Position numbers and translations under genes: made by a program
Part shown: piece after piece, positions 43,361-44,782 of the stretch
Position numbering within the stretch: position 1 is the stretch's first letter
Layout: every line of letters starts with the position of its first letter
Assembly (NCBI GenBank): GCA_021849745.1
Contig: JAJZSN010000015.1
Coordinates: 1 to 44,782 of the forward strand
Length of the DNA: 44,782 nt
Source: Bacillota bacterium
Lineage (GTDB): Bacteria; Bacillota; GCA-003054495; Carboxydocellales; JAJZSN01
Direction: 5' to 3'
Notes under the pieces: generated by a model
The model's input: only the letters and a program-made list of their open reading frames with translations
Told to the model about the DNA's origin: nothing
The model's database searches: none

Positions 43361-43400
43361 AAAAGGCATGTATTTTATGTTCATACATGCCTTTTTTTTA
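43361..43400 (+). terminator. Terminator of the formate dehydrogenase block
   Basis: GGCATGTAT (43365-43373) pairs with ATACATGCC (43383-43391), flanked by AAAA and followed by eight T. No other feature in 43401-43485. Confidence 0.9.
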
Positions 43401-43485
43401 TATTAAGGAACTTATGTAATTGGGATCTATAACCGGGAAGCTGGTTATGAAGTATTTATAGACTGTATCTGTAAAAACCAAAATG

Positions 43486-43494
43486 TGGTATAAT
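43486..43494 (+). promoter_or_regulatory. Extended -10 promoter of the toxin-antitoxin-like pair
   Basis: TGGTATAAT: an extended -10 with TATAAT at 43489-43494, about 20 bases before the antitoxin-like ATG. A good -35 was not seen. Confidence 0.6.
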
Positions 43495-43514
43495 ATTAAT
43501 AAGGTGGTGATAAC

Positions 43515-43811
43515 ATGTTACCAGTAGAATTACACAAGTTTTTCTGGGAATATGATCCTATGCTTTTGGATGAAAAGAATAATTGGCACGAGATAATTGA
43601 ACGGATTCTGGAGTATGGGGACTTGGAAGCCAATCGTTGGATATATTGTTCTTACCCGGAAGAACAGATAGCTCAAGTGGTTAAGGGTAGTCGGCAGATA
43701 TCCCAAAGAACCGCTCGCCTATGGCAAAATCTTTTGAGAATACCTGAGGAGGAAGTAACTTGTTTGAAAACATCATGTCGGTGGAACGACATTCCCTTCT
43801 TGAACAATTAG
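43515..43811 (+). CDS. DUF6922-like putative antitoxin
   Basis: The 98-residue protein has the DUF6922 pattern: LPVELHKFFWEYDP at the start, then IIERILEYGDLEANRWIYCSYPEEQI and SRQISQRTARLWQNLL. Such proteins commonly precede AbiEii-like nucleotidyltransferase toxins. SD AAGGTGG lies 7 bases before ATG. Its last 52 bases overlap the next gene in another frame, and the C-terminal tail after VTCL is therefore probably less constrained. Confidence 0.7.
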   Translation: MLPVELHKFFWEYDPMLLDEKNNWHEIIERILEYGDLEANRWIYCSYPEEQIAQVVKGSRQISQRTARLWQNLLRIPEEEVTCLKTSCRWNDIPFLNN

Positions 43812-44191
43812 TTAATACAGATTTGGTGCGTAATTTTTATTTGGCAGGGGGGACGGCAACTGCACTATATTTGGGTCACCGCTGGTCAGAAGACTTGGAT
43901 TTTTTTACTGACTGTGATTTTGACCCGTTTCGGCTTGTTACAGAGTTGGCTAAGTTAGAGGACTTTCTATTAACCGGTCAAGAACCGGGAACCGTCCATT
44001 GTTTTATCAATGGTGTGAAATTGAGTTTTTTACATTACCCTTATCCACTGTTAGAGAAAAGCCAAATTTATAAAGGTGTCAGGCTGGCATCCCTAAAGGA
44101 TATCGCCTTAATGAAAATGGTTGCTTTAATTCAACGGGGGCATTTTCTGTTGCGACAAAAGGAATTAACTTTTAAAATGTTAAGCAAATAG
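43760..44191 (+). CDS. AbiEii/AbiGii-type nucleotidyltransferase, truncated C-terminus
   Basis: A 143-residue protein from TTG 43760, 7 bases after GAGGAGG. It has the nucleotidyltransferase signature G30-G31-T32 and SEDLDFF (43-49), and ASLKDIALMKMVALIQRG, where the family continues with a K-K-D-F-x-D segment. Here the sequence ends soon after, with HFLLRQKELTF, so the conserved KDFIDLY region is missing and the protein is shorter than the usual ~200 residues. It may be inactive. Family members transfer nucleotides to RNA or protein targets in phage defence. Confidence 0.62.
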   Translation: MFENIMSVERHSLLEQLVNTDLVRNFYLAGGTATALYLGHRWSEDLDFFTDCDFDPFRLVTELAKLEDFLLTGQEPGTVHCFINGVKLSFLHYPYPLLEKSQIYKGVRLASLKDIALMKMVALIQRGHFLLRQKELTFKMLSK

Positions 44192-44252
44192 TTGTTATGA
44201 TATAAATGATTGGCAAAAATCCAAAGCTCTATGTTCTAAGGAGATACCGGCC

Positions 44253-44662
44253 ATGGATATGAATGAACTTAAACAACTTGCGCAAGCAATTGGGAAAGTA
44301 CCGGAACACTTCGAAACGGTCATTGAAGAAATTTTTATGGTCAATTGACCGGTGGCTTATATGACCTGGTAGAAGGTGTTGAGGAAGGCTTAAGGTTGGT
44401 TTATGAGCCTGGTGATTACCCCCGCTTTATTAATGGGGAAACCGGTCGGAGTTTATATCCGGATCATGAAGGAGCACCTTTGCTAAAAATTCCTGTTACG
44501 CTGCCTGCTGTAGGCCCCTCACTGGAGCAAAAGCCGGAAGAGGTGGTGGGGGTAGATTTGGGAGTATATCATCGGATTCGGGAAGTGGATATGGGGGATG
44601 CCGTGGGTATTGTCTGGGACCGCCGGGACAGGGAAATCCCCGCTGAAGTGGTTAAAACCTAA
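44253..44662 (+). pseudogene. Frameshifted gene of unknown function
   Basis: ATG 44253 (GGAG 13 bases upstream) opens a frame reading MDMNELKQLAQAIGKVPEHF that stops at 44346. The frame one base back is open from 44327 to 44662 and continues naturally (FYGQLTGGLYDLVEGVEEGL). One missing T in the T-run near 44332-44336 would join them to a ~136-residue protein. The second part has GVDLGVYHRIREVDMGDAVGIVWDRRD. I recognise no family. It could be a true mutation or a sequencing error. Confidence 0.45.
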
Positions 44663-44674
44663 ATTCCCGTTGAA

Positions 44675-44782
44675 TTATAACATGTTGGGCGGATTAACAC
44701 CGAAACACTTATAGATACGTTGTTGCTTCGTAGTAATTTCACTAATGTGATGTCGTTGCCCTTGGTAGTCAAACCTTTCTAT
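44675..44782 (-). CDS. C-terminal end of a possible transposase (partial)
   Basis: On the minus strand the frame is open from the window edge to a stop at 44677-44675 and reads ERFDYQGQRHHISEITTKQQ followed by RIYKCFGVNPPNML. The pattern of a basic stretch followed by a short ending (K/R-x-I-Y-x-x-F/L-G-V-x-x-P) resembles the C-terminus of IS1634/IS4-like transposases. Only about 35 residues are visible, so the family is uncertain. Confidence 0.35.
   Translation of the reverse strand: MERFDYQGQRHHISEITTKQQRIYKCFGVNPPNML

Overview
The window looks like the chromosome of a strictly anaerobic, Gram-positive, low-to-moderate GC member of the Bacillota, most like the Peptococcaceae/Desulfotomaculia group. 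This rests on three things seen here: PyrR-type pyrimidine attenuation with pyrK/pyrD, several ferredoxin-dependent 2-oxoacid oxidoreductases beside a selenocysteine formate dehydrogenase, and EssC/WXG100 genes. The species is an inference. No tRNA, rRNA or CRISPR was seen.

Region 1 (1-9105) is a compact plus-strand operon: the end of a CpaF/TadA-type ATPase, two TadB/TadC-like membrane proteins, a Flp-like small protein, two single-span TadE-like proteins, a YukD/EsaB ubiquitin-like protein, a DUF5050 propeller, an EssC ATPase without FHA domains and two WXG100 proteins, closed by a strong terminator. It reads as a Tad pilus assembly platform joined to a type VII secretion motor, and is one of the best candidates for an undescribed machine.

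Region 2 (9230-24528) is housekeeping: lspA-rluD, then pyrR, uracil permease, pyrB, pyrC, carA, carB, pyrK, pyrD, followed by purE-purK. Three PyrR-binding attenuators precede pyrR, the permease and the pyrB segment. Placed among them are two copies of a ~178-nt structured element whose terminal stem shows a compensatory C-G/U-A change, many heptamer-type repeats (TAGTTCA-like), and on the minus strand a tiny gene for a 53-residue protein that is half alanine.

Region 3 (24529-28206) is AT-rich and accessory: a HEPN-like remnant, a blaI-blaR1 regulator pair behind a promoter with two palindromic operators, and a dead copper-amine-oxidase-like fragment.

Region 4 (28449-43400) is a carbon/electron region. 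First comes an inorganic-carbon module: MpsC paralog, SbtA-like bicarbonate transporter, second MpsC paralog, a beta-carbonic-anhydrase-like protein that has lost its zinc ligands, and a PII-like SbtB. Then come a PF02552 (CdhB/epsilon-like) protein, a full 2-oxoacid:ferredoxin oxidoreductase (A, B, G, D), a zinc-ribbon DUF6671 protein, a second A/B pair, NuoE, NuoF, a selenocysteine formate dehydrogenase with a recognisable SECIS hairpin, and a second PF02552 protein. The inference is that bicarbonate uptake feeds CO2-fixing or formate-producing reactions linked to NADH and ferredoxin.

Region 5 (43486-44782) is accessory: a DUF6922/AbiEii toxin-antitoxin-like pair whose toxin looks truncated, a frameshifted unknown gene, and the 3' end of a possible transposase on the minus strand.
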